Shown: positions 34,221 through 41,820 of the stretch, in pieces
Position numbering within the stretch: position 1 is the first letter of the stretch
Layout of the letters: each line of letters begins with the position of its first letter
NCBI GenBank assembly: GCA_023265395.1
Contig: JAHFTX010000021.1
Location: forward strand, 1-47,968
Origin: Thermoplasmata archaeon
Lineage (GTDB): Archaea > Thermoplasmatota > DTKX01 > JAHFTX01
DNA length: 47,968 nucleotides
Direction of reading: 5' to 3'
Notes under the pieces: model-generated
What the model saw: only the letters and a program-made list of their open reading frames with translations
What the model was told of the DNA's origin: nothing
Databases searched by the model: none
Program-made: the position numbers and the translations under genes

Positions 34221-35248
34221 GGATACGTCGAGGTGCTCAAGCCGAGCACCTTGTCGGTCAGGCGCATGCTCTCGGTCTGGTCCTTGACCTTGCCATGCAG
34301 GGCGCGGATGCAGTCGATGTTCTCGGGCACCACGTTGCTCTCCTGGTGGATCGCCTGGTAGTAGTACAACTTGTGACCGTCCAAGGCGATCCCATCCTCC
34401 CACAGGGCGATCTCCTGCAGATCCGAGCGCTGGCGCCCCAGGTCGCGGGCCTGTTCCATCACCTGGGCCGTCGAGACCACCCCGCGGTCTCCGCGCACGA
34501 GCATCACCCGCGGGGTGTGCTGCCAGGCGTCGAGCACGGCGTCGAGCCCCTTGGGTGGACGGGTCAGGTCCACCTGGATCGCATGGACGTGCATCAGCGT
34601 GGTCGGGACCGCGACCGCCATGGTCGCGATCGACAGCCCCTCGAGGACGGTCGCGACATCCGGTCCGTGGTGTGAGGGCAGCTGCAGCACCGGTTCGATG
34701 GCGTTGATCGGTCCGCTCTCACTATCGCTGGGGTCCGCCCCGCGGCGGACGATGACGGCATGGACATGGTCGATCCCGAAGGTCTTGTGCAGGGGGAAGA
34801 GGGTGCGGATCAACCCCGTGGTGTTGCAGCTGACCACCCGTGCCTTGGAGCGCCCCAGCGCCTGCTTGTAGTTGACCAGCGCGTTGAAGCTGAATCCGGC
34901 GACCGCGTGCTTCTCCCCCCCCTGGAAGATGGCCTTGACCTTGGCGGCCTCGTAGGCGGCGACGTTGGCCGCTCCCTTCTTGCCTGGGGAGCAGTCGACG
35001 ACGACATCGGCCTGCTGCAACAGGTCGCTCAGCGTGCCCTCGACCTGCAGACCGGCATCGGTGAGCGCACTGACGTGCTCCGGTGCCACCCCATAGAGTG
35101 GGAAGTGGCGCGAAGCGGCCAGCCAGGCTTCGGCGGTCGGCCGGGTCTTGGTGATGCCCACGACCCTCATGTCGGGCATCGCCGCAACAGCGTCGGCGAC
35201 GCGTTTGCCGATCGTCCCAAAACCGTTGATCGCGACCCGGGTTGCCAT
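34217..35248 (-). CDS. gap: Glyceraldehyde-3-phosphate dehydrogenase, archaeal type II
   Basis: 343 residues from ATG 35248, as in archaeal phosphorylating GAPDH (NAD(P)-dependent). The nucleotide-binding start A-I-N-G-F-G-T-I-G-K-R-V is followed by the catalytic Cys141 in VVSCNTTGL, a motif of the archaeal type II enzymes (bacterial ones have SCTTN). It interconverts glyceraldehyde 3-phosphate and 1,3-bisphosphoglycerate in glycolysis and gluconeogenesis, and so pairs functionally with phosphoglycerate kinase at 41821 and PEP synthase at 15212. It stands alone on this strand between the PAS protein gene and a convergent unknown gene. Confidence 0.95.
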   Translation of the reverse strand: MATRVAINGFGTIGKRVADAVAAMPDMRVVGITKTRPTAEAWLAASRHFPLYGVAPEHVSALTDAGLQVEGTLSDLLQQADVVVDCSPGKKGAANVAAYEAAKVKAIFQGGEKHAVAGFSFNALVNYKQALGRSKARVVSCNTTGLIRTLFPLHKTFGIDHVHAVIVRRGADPSDSESGPINAIEPVLQLPSHHGPDVATVLEGLSIATMAVAVPTTLMHVHAIQVDLTRPPKGLDAVLDAWQHTPRVMLVRGDRGVVSTAQVMEQARDLGRQRSDLQEIALWEDGIALDGHKLYYYQAIHQESNVVPENIDCIRALHGKVKDQTESMRLTDKVLGLSTSTYP

Positions 35249-35306
35249 CGTGGTGCACCATCCTGCCGCAGCTAGCAGGGCATCGGCACCCGGACCAAAA
35301 GGGTTG

Positions 35307-36236
35307 TCACCGAGGCAGGCTGGGCGTGCGAGGCTCCGCGCACAGCAGGCAGTGGTCCGCCCCATGTCCCATGGCGGAACGCATCTGGAACCGTAGTGCA
35401 GGGAACCGCGAGCCCAGGGCCACGCTCATCCGTTCCTCGAAGGCGTCGCACAACGTCGGGGAGCCCGCGACGGAGGAGCCCCAGGGGCAGCTGTGGCCGA
35501 CCGCGGTGGCCTCGAGGCTTGCCGGTCGCGGCTGCTGGGGTGCGAACCCCCCACCCAGGCGGTCGAGGGCAGCGCATACCAGTGCCATCGCGCGCATCGG
35601 GTCGTGCGCCGCCGTCGGATCAGCCATCAGCAGCGGGGCGAGCACCGCCTCGAGGATCCCGTCGGTCAGCTCCTGGACCACGGCGTTGGAGTGGGGATCC
35701 CCGACCGCCAGGGCTTGGGGGAGGATGATCTGCACCACCTGGCGCAGGAGTCGCTCCTGCTGCTCCAAGCGGCTCTGCTGCTGGAGGGAGCGCACCGTCA
35801 GCAGGTGCAGGTCGTTGTGGGCCTGGACCAGCTGCTGCTCGAGGGTGACCTGCGCGCTGACGTCCTGCAATACCACCGCAAGGCCGTCGATGTGGCCATC
35901 GGCTCCATGGTGCGGCAAGGCGCGCAGGGTGCGCCAGAGCGGACTGCCGTCGGCCCGCTCCTCGCCGATGACCTCGATGGTCAGCTCCGGTTGGCGGTCG
36001 GCGAGCATGGCGGCCAGCTCATGGTCGTAGGCGAGCAGCTCGGGGAGGAGGTCGAGCAGTGGCGCACCGACCGCTACGTGGGTCTGCAGGGTACTGACGC
36101 GGGGCAGGCCAGCCGTCGCATCAGACACCCGCAGGTCGCGATCCGTCAGGAGCAGCGCCACGCCCGGTGTCGTGCCGCCGGTGGCCGTGTGCCCAAGGAG
36201 GGCATCGAGCAGGTGGTCGGCGGCGTCGTGGGGCAT
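35307..36236 (-). CDS. PAS-domain protein with C-terminal four-cysteine module
   Basis: 309 residues, soluble. A PAS-like sensor domain spans about 20-130 (L-L-L-T-D-R-D-L-R-V ... L-A-V-V-L-Q-D-V-S), then a coiled coil at about 130-175 (E-Q-Q-L-V-Q-A-H-N-D-L-H-L-L), then a module of about 130 residues. Near its end are C250, C263, C296 and C299 with H248, H291 and H295, a good set for an Fe-S cluster or zinc. There is no kinase or HTH domain. The ATG is 5 bases after the Ras-like GTPase stop, so the two are one operon and may form a redox- or ligand-responsive switch. Confidence 0.72.
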   Translation of the reverse strand: MPHDAADHLLDALLGHTATGGTTPGVALLLTDRDLRVSDATAGLPRVSTLQTHVAVGAPLLDLLPELLAYDHELAAMLADRQPELTIEVIGEERADGSPLWRTLRALPHHGADGHIDGLAVVLQDVSAQVTLEQQLVQAHNDLHLLTVRSLQQQSRLEQQERLLRQVVQIILPQALAVGDPHSNAVVQELTDGILEAVLAPLLMADPTAAHDPMRAMALVCAALDRLGGGFAPQQPRPASLEATAVGHSCPWGSSVAGSPTLCDAFEERMSVALGSRFPALRFQMRSAMGHGADHCLLCAEPRTPSLPR

Positions 36237-36241
36237 GGGGG

Positions 36242-36775
36242 TCAGCGTGGCGGCATGCGGGTCAGCAGACGGCGGCCCAGGTCGGCGAAGGCGTTCTCGA
36301 CGTTGGTCCCGCTGAGCGCCGAGGTCAGGTAGAACGAGGTCCCCTGGCGCCGCGCATGGTCGCCGAGGATCGCCTCGATGGCTTTGGTGTCGGGCAGCAG
36401 GTCAGCCTTGTTGCCCAGGAAGATGATCTTGCCCGCGGGGGCGATCGTCAGGTAGTGGTCGATCCACTGGGAGATGTTGTCGACGGTCTCCTTACGGGTG
36501 ACGTCGCAGACGACGAACGCACCGTCGGAACCGCGGAAGTACTGGGCCTGCAGCTTGCGGTAGATGATGTTGCCGACGATGTCCCAGATCTGCATCGACA
36601 GCTCGGTGTCGCCGAAGGTCAGCTGCTTCTTGGTGATCTTGGTCCCCATCGTCGTGATGTACCGGTCATCGAAGAGGTCGAGCACGAACCGGCGGATCAG
36701 TGAGGTCTTGCCGACGGCGAAGTCGCCGAGCACGCAGACCTTCTTGACGATCCTGATGCGCGGCGGGGCGGTCAT
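36242..36775 (-). CDS. Ras-like small GTPase
   Basis: 177 residues, one G domain. G1 GDFAVGKTS is at 17-25, a switch I candidate Thr45 sits in TTMGTK, G3 is WDIVG at 64-68, G4 NKAD at 122-125 and G5 TSA at 151-153. These resemble the Rab/Ras group more than bacterial Era or Obg. Where Ras has the catalytic Gln61, this protein has Asn69, so intrinsic hydrolysis may be slow or depend on a partner. No C-terminal cysteine for prenylation is present. The TATA box lies about 60 bases upstream with a GAGGT site before the ATG. The gene is in operon with the PAS/Cys protein and next to the VWA-MoxR pair. Confidence 0.9.
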   Translation of the reverse strand: MTAPPRIRIVKKVCVLGDFAVGKTSLIRRFVLDLFDDRYITTMGTKITKKQLTFGDTELSMQIWDIVGNIIYRKLQAQYFRGSDGAFVVCDVTRKETVDNISQWIDHYLTIAPAGKIIFLGNKADLLPDTKAIEAILGDHARRQGTSFYLTSALSGTNVENAFADLGRRLLTRMPPR

Positions 36776-36831
36776 CTCGAACCTCGTTGTCGGCGCGAGG
36801 CCGACCTCTGGGGCACCCAGCCGGACCTCAT

Positions 36832-36841
36832 GATATAAAGG
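36832..36841 (-). promoter_or_regulatory. TATA box of the Ras-like GTPase operon
   Basis: Minus strand CCTTTATATC. Predicted start about 36810, leader about 35 bases. Confidence 0.55.
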
Positions 36842-36874
36842 CCGTGGGCCAGGGCGCAGGAGGGTACGACGTCG

Positions 36875-38728
36875 CTACGCGCTGACGTAGCTGACGAGCA
36901 GATCCTGGGAGAGCGAGGTCGGGTCGGTGACGACGAGCCGGCCGTTGGCCGCGGCAGCGATCTTGGTCGCGGCGTCGACGAACGCCTCGTCCTTGGGCTC
37001 GAGCAGCAGCAGGTCGAAGCGTGGGGCGATCTTGCTCGCGAGGAGCCGTGCCTGCAGCAGGGCATACGCCAGCGCCTTGGGCAGGTCCCCGGCGCGGTCG
37101 CGCTGCCCGTCGGAGTAGGCCTCCGGCAACCCGTCGGTGATCAGGTAGACGAACTTCTGCTCGGCGCGGGATCCGCGGAGGAGCTCCGTTGCCATGCGGA
37201 GAGCCCCACCGGTGTTGGTGAAACCTCCCGGGGTGCTCTCCCAGAGGCTGACGAGGTCGCGGACCTCTGCCGTGCTGTCGAAGGTCACCAGGTCGACGAT
37301 GTTGCGGCGGTTGGCCCGCTTTGCCGCGCGGTAGAGTGCCAGGACCGCCTTCTTGGCCGCCTCGAGGCGGTCGTTCTCGGCCATCGAGGCGCTCTTGTCG
37401 AACATCAGCACCAGGTGGGCCTGGGGCTGATGCACCTCGCGATAGACGAACATGTTGTGCTCCTCCAGCTTCGGGTGCCTGGGGTCCTCGATGCGCGCCT
37501 GGAGCAGGCTCTCCACCAGGTCCATGCGCGAGGCCTCGGCCACCTGACGCAACCGCCCCTTGTCGTAGACCCCACTGGCCACCGAGGTCCCGCGGGCCAA
37601 CGAGCGCGCCCGCCCTCGCAGCTCGGCGGCCTGTTGCTCGAACAGCAGGTCGGCGAAGCGGTCGATCAGCCGGTCGGTCACCTGCAGCTGCCCGCCAGCG
37701 GTCCGCAGATACCCCAGCTGCTGCAGTTCGGCGAGCACCAGCCGGCGGACCTCCTCGTGGACCGCCTGCTCGCCTTCGCTGGCCTCCTGCTCCCGCGCCG
37801 AGCGCAGCTGCGAGGCGAGGCTGCGCAGCCGCGAGGCGTGCCGCTGCTGTTCAGCGACCAGTTCCGCAGCGAGAGCGCGACGTTCCTCGCCCACGGCCTT
37901 GCGCGCCGCTCCGCGCTGCTGCGCCAACCTCTGCTGGCTGTTCTCGACGGAGCGTTGCAGGACCCCCATCGCCTCGGCGCGATAGCGCACCGGGTCGGTG
38001 AATCGCCGCAGCGCCACCCGCAGCCCTGCCAAGGCCCCCGGCTCCTGCGACCGCAGCGATGCCTCGACGCGCCACCGCAGGTTGGGCGAACTGACCAGTG
38101 CTTCCCCAAAGCGCCTCTCGACCCCCTCGATGCCGCGGACGAGCACCCGGTTGCGCCCCGAACGGCCAGCCGGGAAGGGCTCGGCGCCACTCCGTCGGCC
38201 CCGTACCCACCGCCACAGCGCGACGAAGGGCCGCAAGAGTGCCACGACCAGCGTGCGCAGCCAGAGGCGCAGTCGCTCCCACATCCCCATCTTCACCGGC
38301 GTGTCGGGCTCGAGCACCAGGGTGACCAGGTCGTCGCCCAGCGCGCCGGCGTCGACGGCTGCAGGACGGCGCAACTGCTCGAGGGCGGCGCTGAGCTCGT
38401 CCTGTCTCTTCTGCATCCGCGAGAGGGTGCTCTGGTGTTCCGCCTCGATCGCCTGCGCGCGGCGGCGCTGGGCCGTGCGCGAGGGCGTGTGGGCGCGCGA
38501 CTCGGCGATCCGAGCCTGCCGAATCGCCGCCGCGGCGGTGGCGATGGCGCTCCCGGGGTGTGCGGCCTGCTCCTTGACCAGCTGGTCGAGCGTGCGCACA
38601 CCGCCGGTGGCCAGTCCCTGCACCAGGGCTCGCTGCTCGACGTGGCTCAACCCCACTCGCAGCGGCAGGGCAGGCCGCTGCGAGCAGTCGGGCAGCACCA
38701 GCAGACGCTGTCGCCCCGCGGCGCTCAT
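36875..38728 (-). CDS. VWA-domain protein, MoxR partner
   Basis: 617 residues from ATG 38728. The N-terminal two thirds are helical and very Arg/Glu/Ala-rich with long coiled-coil stretches (about 80-130 and 280-350). A more hydrophobic basic segment at about 145-175 (W-E-R-L-R-L-W-L-R-T-L-V-V-A-L-L) may touch the membrane. The C-terminal von Willebrand A domain carries the MIDAS motif DKSASM (D-x-S-x-S), a later T in T-N-T-G-G-A-L and the final D in ITDG, so metal binding is expected. The start is 13 bases after the MoxR ATPase stop. Such pairs usually act as chaperones that insert metals or remodel complexes. Confidence 0.85.
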   Translation of the reverse strand: MSAAGRQRLLVLPDCSQRPALPLRVGLSHVEQRALVQGLATGGVRTLDQLVKEQAAHPGSAIATAAAAIRQARIAESRAHTPSRTAQRRRAQAIEAEHQSTLSRMQKRQDELSAALEQLRRPAAVDAGALGDDLVTLVLEPDTPVKMGMWERLRLWLRTLVVALLRPFVALWRWVRGRRSGAEPFPAGRSGRNRVLVRGIEGVERRFGEALVSSPNLRWRVEASLRSQEPGALAGLRVALRRFTDPVRYRAEAMGVLQRSVENSQQRLAQQRGAARKAVGEERRALAAELVAEQQRHASRLRSLASQLRSAREQEASEGEQAVHEEVRRLVLAELQQLGYLRTAGGQLQVTDRLIDRFADLLFEQQAAELRGRARSLARGTSVASGVYDKGRLRQVAEASRMDLVESLLQARIEDPRHPKLEEHNMFVYREVHQPQAHLVLMFDKSASMAENDRLEAAKKAVLALYRAAKRANRRNIVDLVTFDSTAEVRDLVSLWESTPGGFTNTGGALRMATELLRGSRAEQKFVYLITDGLPEAYSDGQRDRAGDLPKALAYALLQARLLASKIAPRFDLLLLEPKDEAFVDAATKIAAAANGRLVVTDPTSLSQDLLVSYVSA

Positions 38729-38741
38729 CGTGCACCTGGGG

Positions 38742-40277
38742 TCATCGGTCGCCCTTGGGCTTGCGGGCCTTGGGCGCAGCCGGCGGTGCAGCGCTGGCCC
38801 CACTGCTCGTGGCGGCCGCCCTCGCCGAGTCCGTCTCGAAGGCCTCGAGGGTCACGAGCATCCCAAAGACCGCAGCGGCGCGAAGCCCCGGCGGGAGTCC
38901 GGCAGCGTGAGGCTCCTCCGACGAGACGAAGGAGACGAACTGGGGCAGCAGCGTCGAAGCGTCATCGTCGGGCCGCAACTGTCTGCCACGCTCGAGCATC
39001 GCCAGGGCCGCCTTGCGGTCCCCCTTGAGTGGCCCCTCGAAGAACCGGCACCAGTACGCCAGGGCGCTGCGACGCAGCGACAGCGGCAGCTGCTGGTCGA
39101 GGAAGGAGGTCAGCGCCTCCTTGTCGCGCAGGTGGGCGTCGCCGCCGCGGGCGCGCGCATGGGAGAGCAGAGAGGCCAGGCACGCCTCGCGGAAGTCGGT
39201 GAGGCTGACGCTGCCGCCGCGGCGGAGCTGCGTGAAGGCCGTCGCCCGTGCGCTGATGTCCACCAAGGTACGGTTGGAGCCGACCTCACTGAGCTCGAAG
39301 GTCTCGCCTGCGACTGCACGCCAGGCCAGCACCACCTCGACGGCAGCGTCGATGAGCATCGCCGGCAGGAACACCGGTGCCGGGTTGCTGCCCAGCCAAC
39401 CATCGACGATGGCACGGTTGAGCACCGGGTCCATCGAGAAGCCGACGTAGACGTTAGCGAGGCGATCGTTGAGCGGCTCGGTGATCGCATCGAGGTCATC
39501 CATGTTCGAGGTCGCCACGGTCACGAAGCAGGCCGGGAAGGTCTCCCGGCTCTTGGCAGGCGTGACCGTACGTTCCTGCAACGCTTGGAGCAGGACGTTC
39601 TGCGTGCCGATCGGGAGTTTGCCCACCTCGTCGATGACCAGCACGCCGCGGTTGGCCTGGAGGAGTTTCCCCGGCTCGAGCACCAGCGGGTCGGTCGGGT
39701 CGCCGCGCTCCTCGAGCCGTCGCAGGTTGATCGTCCCCGTCAAGTTGTCGGGGAACACCTCGCTGCTGCCTTGGACGCGAGCGAACCCGTGCCCTTCGTG
39801 CAGGCGCACCGAGACCACCGGCACCGCGGCGGGGTCGACGGCGCTGGGGTCGAAGTCGCCCAGGTTGGTCAGGCCCACCCCGCCATAGGTGACCTTGGCC
39901 CAGGGGCTGGGAGGTGAGCGCTCGTAGTAGCGCGCATCGATGAGGCTGAACGGGTCTGTCTGCAGCGGGTCACCCTGGATGACCCACACCTCCTTGGGCA
40001 TCAGGCGCCACAGGTCCTTGGCCAGCGAGGTCTTGCCCGAGCCCGAGGGTCCGAAGAGGAGCGTGTTGTGACCCGCCAGGATCGAGGTGGTCATGGCGCG
40101 TAGCGGCTCCTCGTCGAGCAGCGTGTTGGGGTAGAGCCCCTGGATCCCGATGCCCTGTTCCTCCAGCAGCGGCAGCTGCTCCAACACCCGCTGGCGCAGG
40201 TTCTCCTGGGGGGTGGTCCCCCGCAACCCCTGGGCCACCAGGTCGGCGGCGGTCGTACCCTTCGTGCGCAACGCCAT
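38742..40277 (-). CDS. MoxR/magnesium-chelatase-type AAA+ ATPase
   Basis: 511 residues from ATG 40277, 26 bases after a CCTTTATT box, so probably leaderless. AAA+ core: Walker A GPSGSGKT at 76-83, Walker B G-V-L-V-I-D-E-V-G-K-L, sensor 1 V-A-T-S-N-M-D and an arginine region N-D-R-L-A-N-V-Y. The C-terminal about 200 residues are helical and end in an Ala/Pro/Lys-rich tail. MoxR enzymes pair with VWA proteins, and the VWA gene follows after 13 bases. Unlike the shortest MoxR proteins (about 320 residues) this one has a long C-terminal extension. The target complex is unknown. Confidence 0.85.
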   Translation of the reverse strand: MALRTKGTTAADLVAQGLRGTTPQENLRQRVLEQLPLLEEQGIGIQGLYPNTLLDEEPLRAMTTSILAGHNTLLFGPSGSGKTSLAKDLWRLMPKEVWVIQGDPLQTDPFSLIDARYYERSPPSPWAKVTYGGVGLTNLGDFDPSAVDPAAVPVVSVRLHEGHGFARVQGSSEVFPDNLTGTINLRRLEERGDPTDPLVLEPGKLLQANRGVLVIDEVGKLPIGTQNVLLQALQERTVTPAKSRETFPACFVTVATSNMDDLDAITEPLNDRLANVYVGFSMDPVLNRAIVDGWLGSNPAPVFLPAMLIDAAVEVVLAWRAVAGETFELSEVGSNRTLVDISARATAFTQLRRGGSVSLTDFREACLASLLSHARARGGDAHLRDKEALTSFLDQQLPLSLRRSALAYWCRFFEGPLKGDRKAALAMLERGRQLRPDDDASTLLPQFVSFVSSEEPHAAGLPPGLRAAAVFGMLVTLEAFETDSARAAATSSGASAAPPAAPKARKPKGDR

Positions 40278-40300
40278 CGTCGGCCCAGCGGCCGGAGCGC

Positions 40301-40308
40301 AATAAAGG
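40301..40308 (-). promoter_or_regulatory. TATA box of the MoxR-VWA operon
   Basis: Minus strand CCTTTATT, centred about 27 bases before ATG 40277. Leaderless start predicted. Confidence 0.6.
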
Positions 40309-40349
40309 CTTGGGGATTGCGCAGGCTCGCTCGGTCGAGGAGGTTTGGC

Positions 40350-40495
40350 CAGGAGGCGACGGGCGTGTCGCCCCCTAGCCTCCCAGGCCCAAGGCCTGGG
40401 CCGCGTCCGGAGGACGCGGGAGGTATGCCGCCTGCTCCACCCACCTGTCCGTATTTGAACCGTCGAGTAAGGGTCTCCTGAACGCCGACGGTGCA
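40350..40495. other. Intergenic block of stacked inverted repeats
   Basis: Four stems lie in a row: GGCGAC/GTCGCC (40355-40372), CCCAGGCC/GGCCTGGG (40382-40400), CGCGTCC/GGACGCG (40402-40418) and ACCGTCG/CGACGGT (40459-40492). CCTCCC 40379-40384 can also pair with GGGAGG 40418-40423 to enclose two of them. It sits between the divergent moxR and panE promoters. It is a candidate structured RNA of unknown identity, or two leader structures. I could not fit it to tRNA, SRP RNA or RNase P RNA. Confidence 0.4.
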
Positions 40496-40531
40496 AGGTC
40501 CTGCGATGATGGCCATGCTGGCACGTGGCAA

Positions 40532-40541
40532 GCCTTTTTGG
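40532..40541 (+). promoter_or_regulatory. TATA-like box of panE
   Basis: GCCTTTTTGG, centred about 28 bases before ATG 40565. Confidence 0.5.
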
Positions 40542-40564
40542 ACCTTCGCGGGGTGGTAGGCCAG

Positions 40565-41506
40565 ATGCGCATCGGAATCCTCGGAGCGGGGTCGACCGGC
40601 CTGGGGTTGGCGGCGCTGCTCGGAGACGTCAACGAGGTCACCCTGCTGGTCAAGCCTCACCAGGTGCCCCAGCTGGTCGCCTCGACCGTCGTCCTCAGCG
40701 GGGTGCGCAACCGTTCCGCCGCGGTGCGCGTCGCCGTCCCCTCCTCAGGCCTCGACCTCGACCTGGTCATCCTCGCGGTCAAGGCCTATGACACCGTCTC
40801 GGCGCTGCGAGCCTTGAGCGAACCGGGCAACGACCACATCAGCCTCCCGGTGCTCTCCTTCCAGAACGGCCTGCGCCACCCGCGGGACATCCAGTTCCAC
40901 TGCGGGGAGCGATTCCTGCTGGGGACGATCAGCCACGGCATGCGCCGCACCGGCCCATTGGAGGTCGAGCACACTGGCGAGGGGGACCTGGTCGTCGGCG
41001 ACCCCACCGGACGCAACGCCGGGCTGCTGCGGCAGGTCGTCGATGCGCTGACCGAGGCCGGACTGGTGCCGCAAGTAAGCACCGATATCCTCGGCGCCCT
41101 GTGGCGCAAGGCGATCGTCAACTCCGCGATCAACCCGCTGACCGCGATCACCGGCCTGCCCAACGGGGCGATCCTCGAGGTCCCACGTCTGCGCACCCTC
41201 GCCCACGCCGTGGTCAGCGAAGGCGTCGAGGTCGCCGTCGCCAACGGTCAGAGCCTCGAAGCCGACCAGCTGGTCGCAGACCTCGAACAGGTCGCCTCGG
41301 CGACCGCTTCGAACACCTCGAGCATGCTCCAGGACATCCAGCGCGGGCGCCCGACCGAGGTCGGTGCCATCAATGGCGAGCTGGCGGAGCGCGGTCGTCA
41401 GCGCGGCGTCGCTGCGCCCCTCAACGATGCCCTCGTCGCGCTCGTCGAGTCGATCAGCCTCACGACGCGCTACGACGCGCCCGGCCCGGTGACCGAAGGC
41501 GATTGA
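40565..41506 (+). CDS. panE: 2-dehydropantoate 2-reductase (ketopantoate reductase)
   Basis: 313 residues from ATG 40565. The NADPH-binding glycine loop GAGSTGLG is at residues 7-14. The catalytic-domain motif W-R-K-A-I-V-N-S-A-I-N-P-L-T-A (lysine and asparagine of the family KxxxNxxxNxxTA) and a late S-M-L-Q-D-I-Q-R-G-R-P-T-E-V match ketopantoate reductase. It reduces ketopantoate to pantoate for coenzyme A; some relatives act on other 2-oxo acids. A GCCTTTTTGG box centred about 28 bases before the ATG supports leaderless transcription. Confidence 0.92.
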   Translation: MRIGILGAGSTGLGLAALLGDVNEVTLLVKPHQVPQLVASTVVLSGVRNRSAAVRVAVPSSGLDLDLVILAVKAYDTVSALRALSEPGNDHISLPVLSFQNGLRHPRDIQFHCGERFLLGTISHGMRRTGPLEVEHTGEGDLVVGDPTGRNAGLLRQVVDALTEAGLVPQVSTDILGALWRKAIVNSAINPLTAITGLPNGAILEVPRLRTLAHAVVSEGVEVAVANGQSLEADQLVADLEQVASATASNTSSMLQDIQRGRPTEVGAINGELAERGRQRGVAAPLNDALVALVESISLTTRYDAPGPVTEGD

Positions 41507-41524
41507 GCCGCTCAGCGATGGATC

Positions 41525-41698
41525 CTAGTCGTCGCTGCCGAACTCATCCTGCAGGTCGGCGATGAGTTCCTCGATGAAGTCGCCGTCGCGCCGCGAGTCG
41601 TAGGCCCGTTGGGTCCCGTTGACCGTCTCGACCGTGGCCACCAGCGACTCGCCGTCACGGGTGGCCAAGCTGATGGTGAAGAGCGTCTCGTCATCCAT
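41525..41698 (-). CDS. Acidic 57-residue protein
   Basis: Short gene, ATG 41698 to TAG 41525, between and convergent with the ketopantoate reductase gene (18 bases between stops). It is rich in Asp/Glu (M-D-D-E-T-L-F at the start, E-F-G-S-D-D at the end), with a beta-beta-helix look: T-I-S-L-A-T-R-D-G-E-S-L-V-A-T-V-E-T-V, then R-R-D-G-D-F-I-E-E-L-I-A-D-L-Q. The third positions are GC-rich like its neighbours. An AAAGGTTGAAG box on the same strand lies 38-48 bases upstream, almost identical to the promoter of the radical SAM gene at 11553. No family is recognised. Confidence 0.65.
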   Translation of the reverse strand: MDDETLFTISLATRDGESLVATVETVNGTQRAYDSRRDGDFIEELIADLQDEFGSDD

Positions 41699-41735
41699 GG
41701 TGCCAACCCCAGGCGCGGCTCAAACCCATGGGGCG

Positions 41736-41746
41736 CTTCAACCTTT
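41736..41746 (-). promoter_or_regulatory. BRE/TATA-like box of the 57-residue gene
   Basis: Minus strand AAAGGTTGAAG, identical over 11 bases to the box before the radical SAM gene. It predicts a leader of about 15 bases. Confidence 0.45.
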
Positions 41747-41788
41747 CTGTCACTCCTGGTCGGCCGCGCGTCGCACCGATGCCACCAC

Positions 41789-41800
41789 ACCTTTTTTGAG
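41789..41800 (+). promoter_or_regulatory. TATA-like box of pgk
   Basis: ACCTTTTTTGAG, centred about 27 bases before GTG 41821. Leaderless start predicted. Confidence 0.55.
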
Positions 41801-41820
41801 CCCGAGGTGCTGCCGAAGCC

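Noticed and set aside
37998-39917. Plus-strand open frame of 639 codons
   Set aside because: Antisense to the VWA and MoxR genes, which have Walker and MIDAS motifs.
40430-40500. Possible tRNA on the minus strand (GGTTCAAATA-like T-loop)
   Set aside because: The flanking bases do not form a 5-pair T-stem and no acceptor or D-arm can be drawn.
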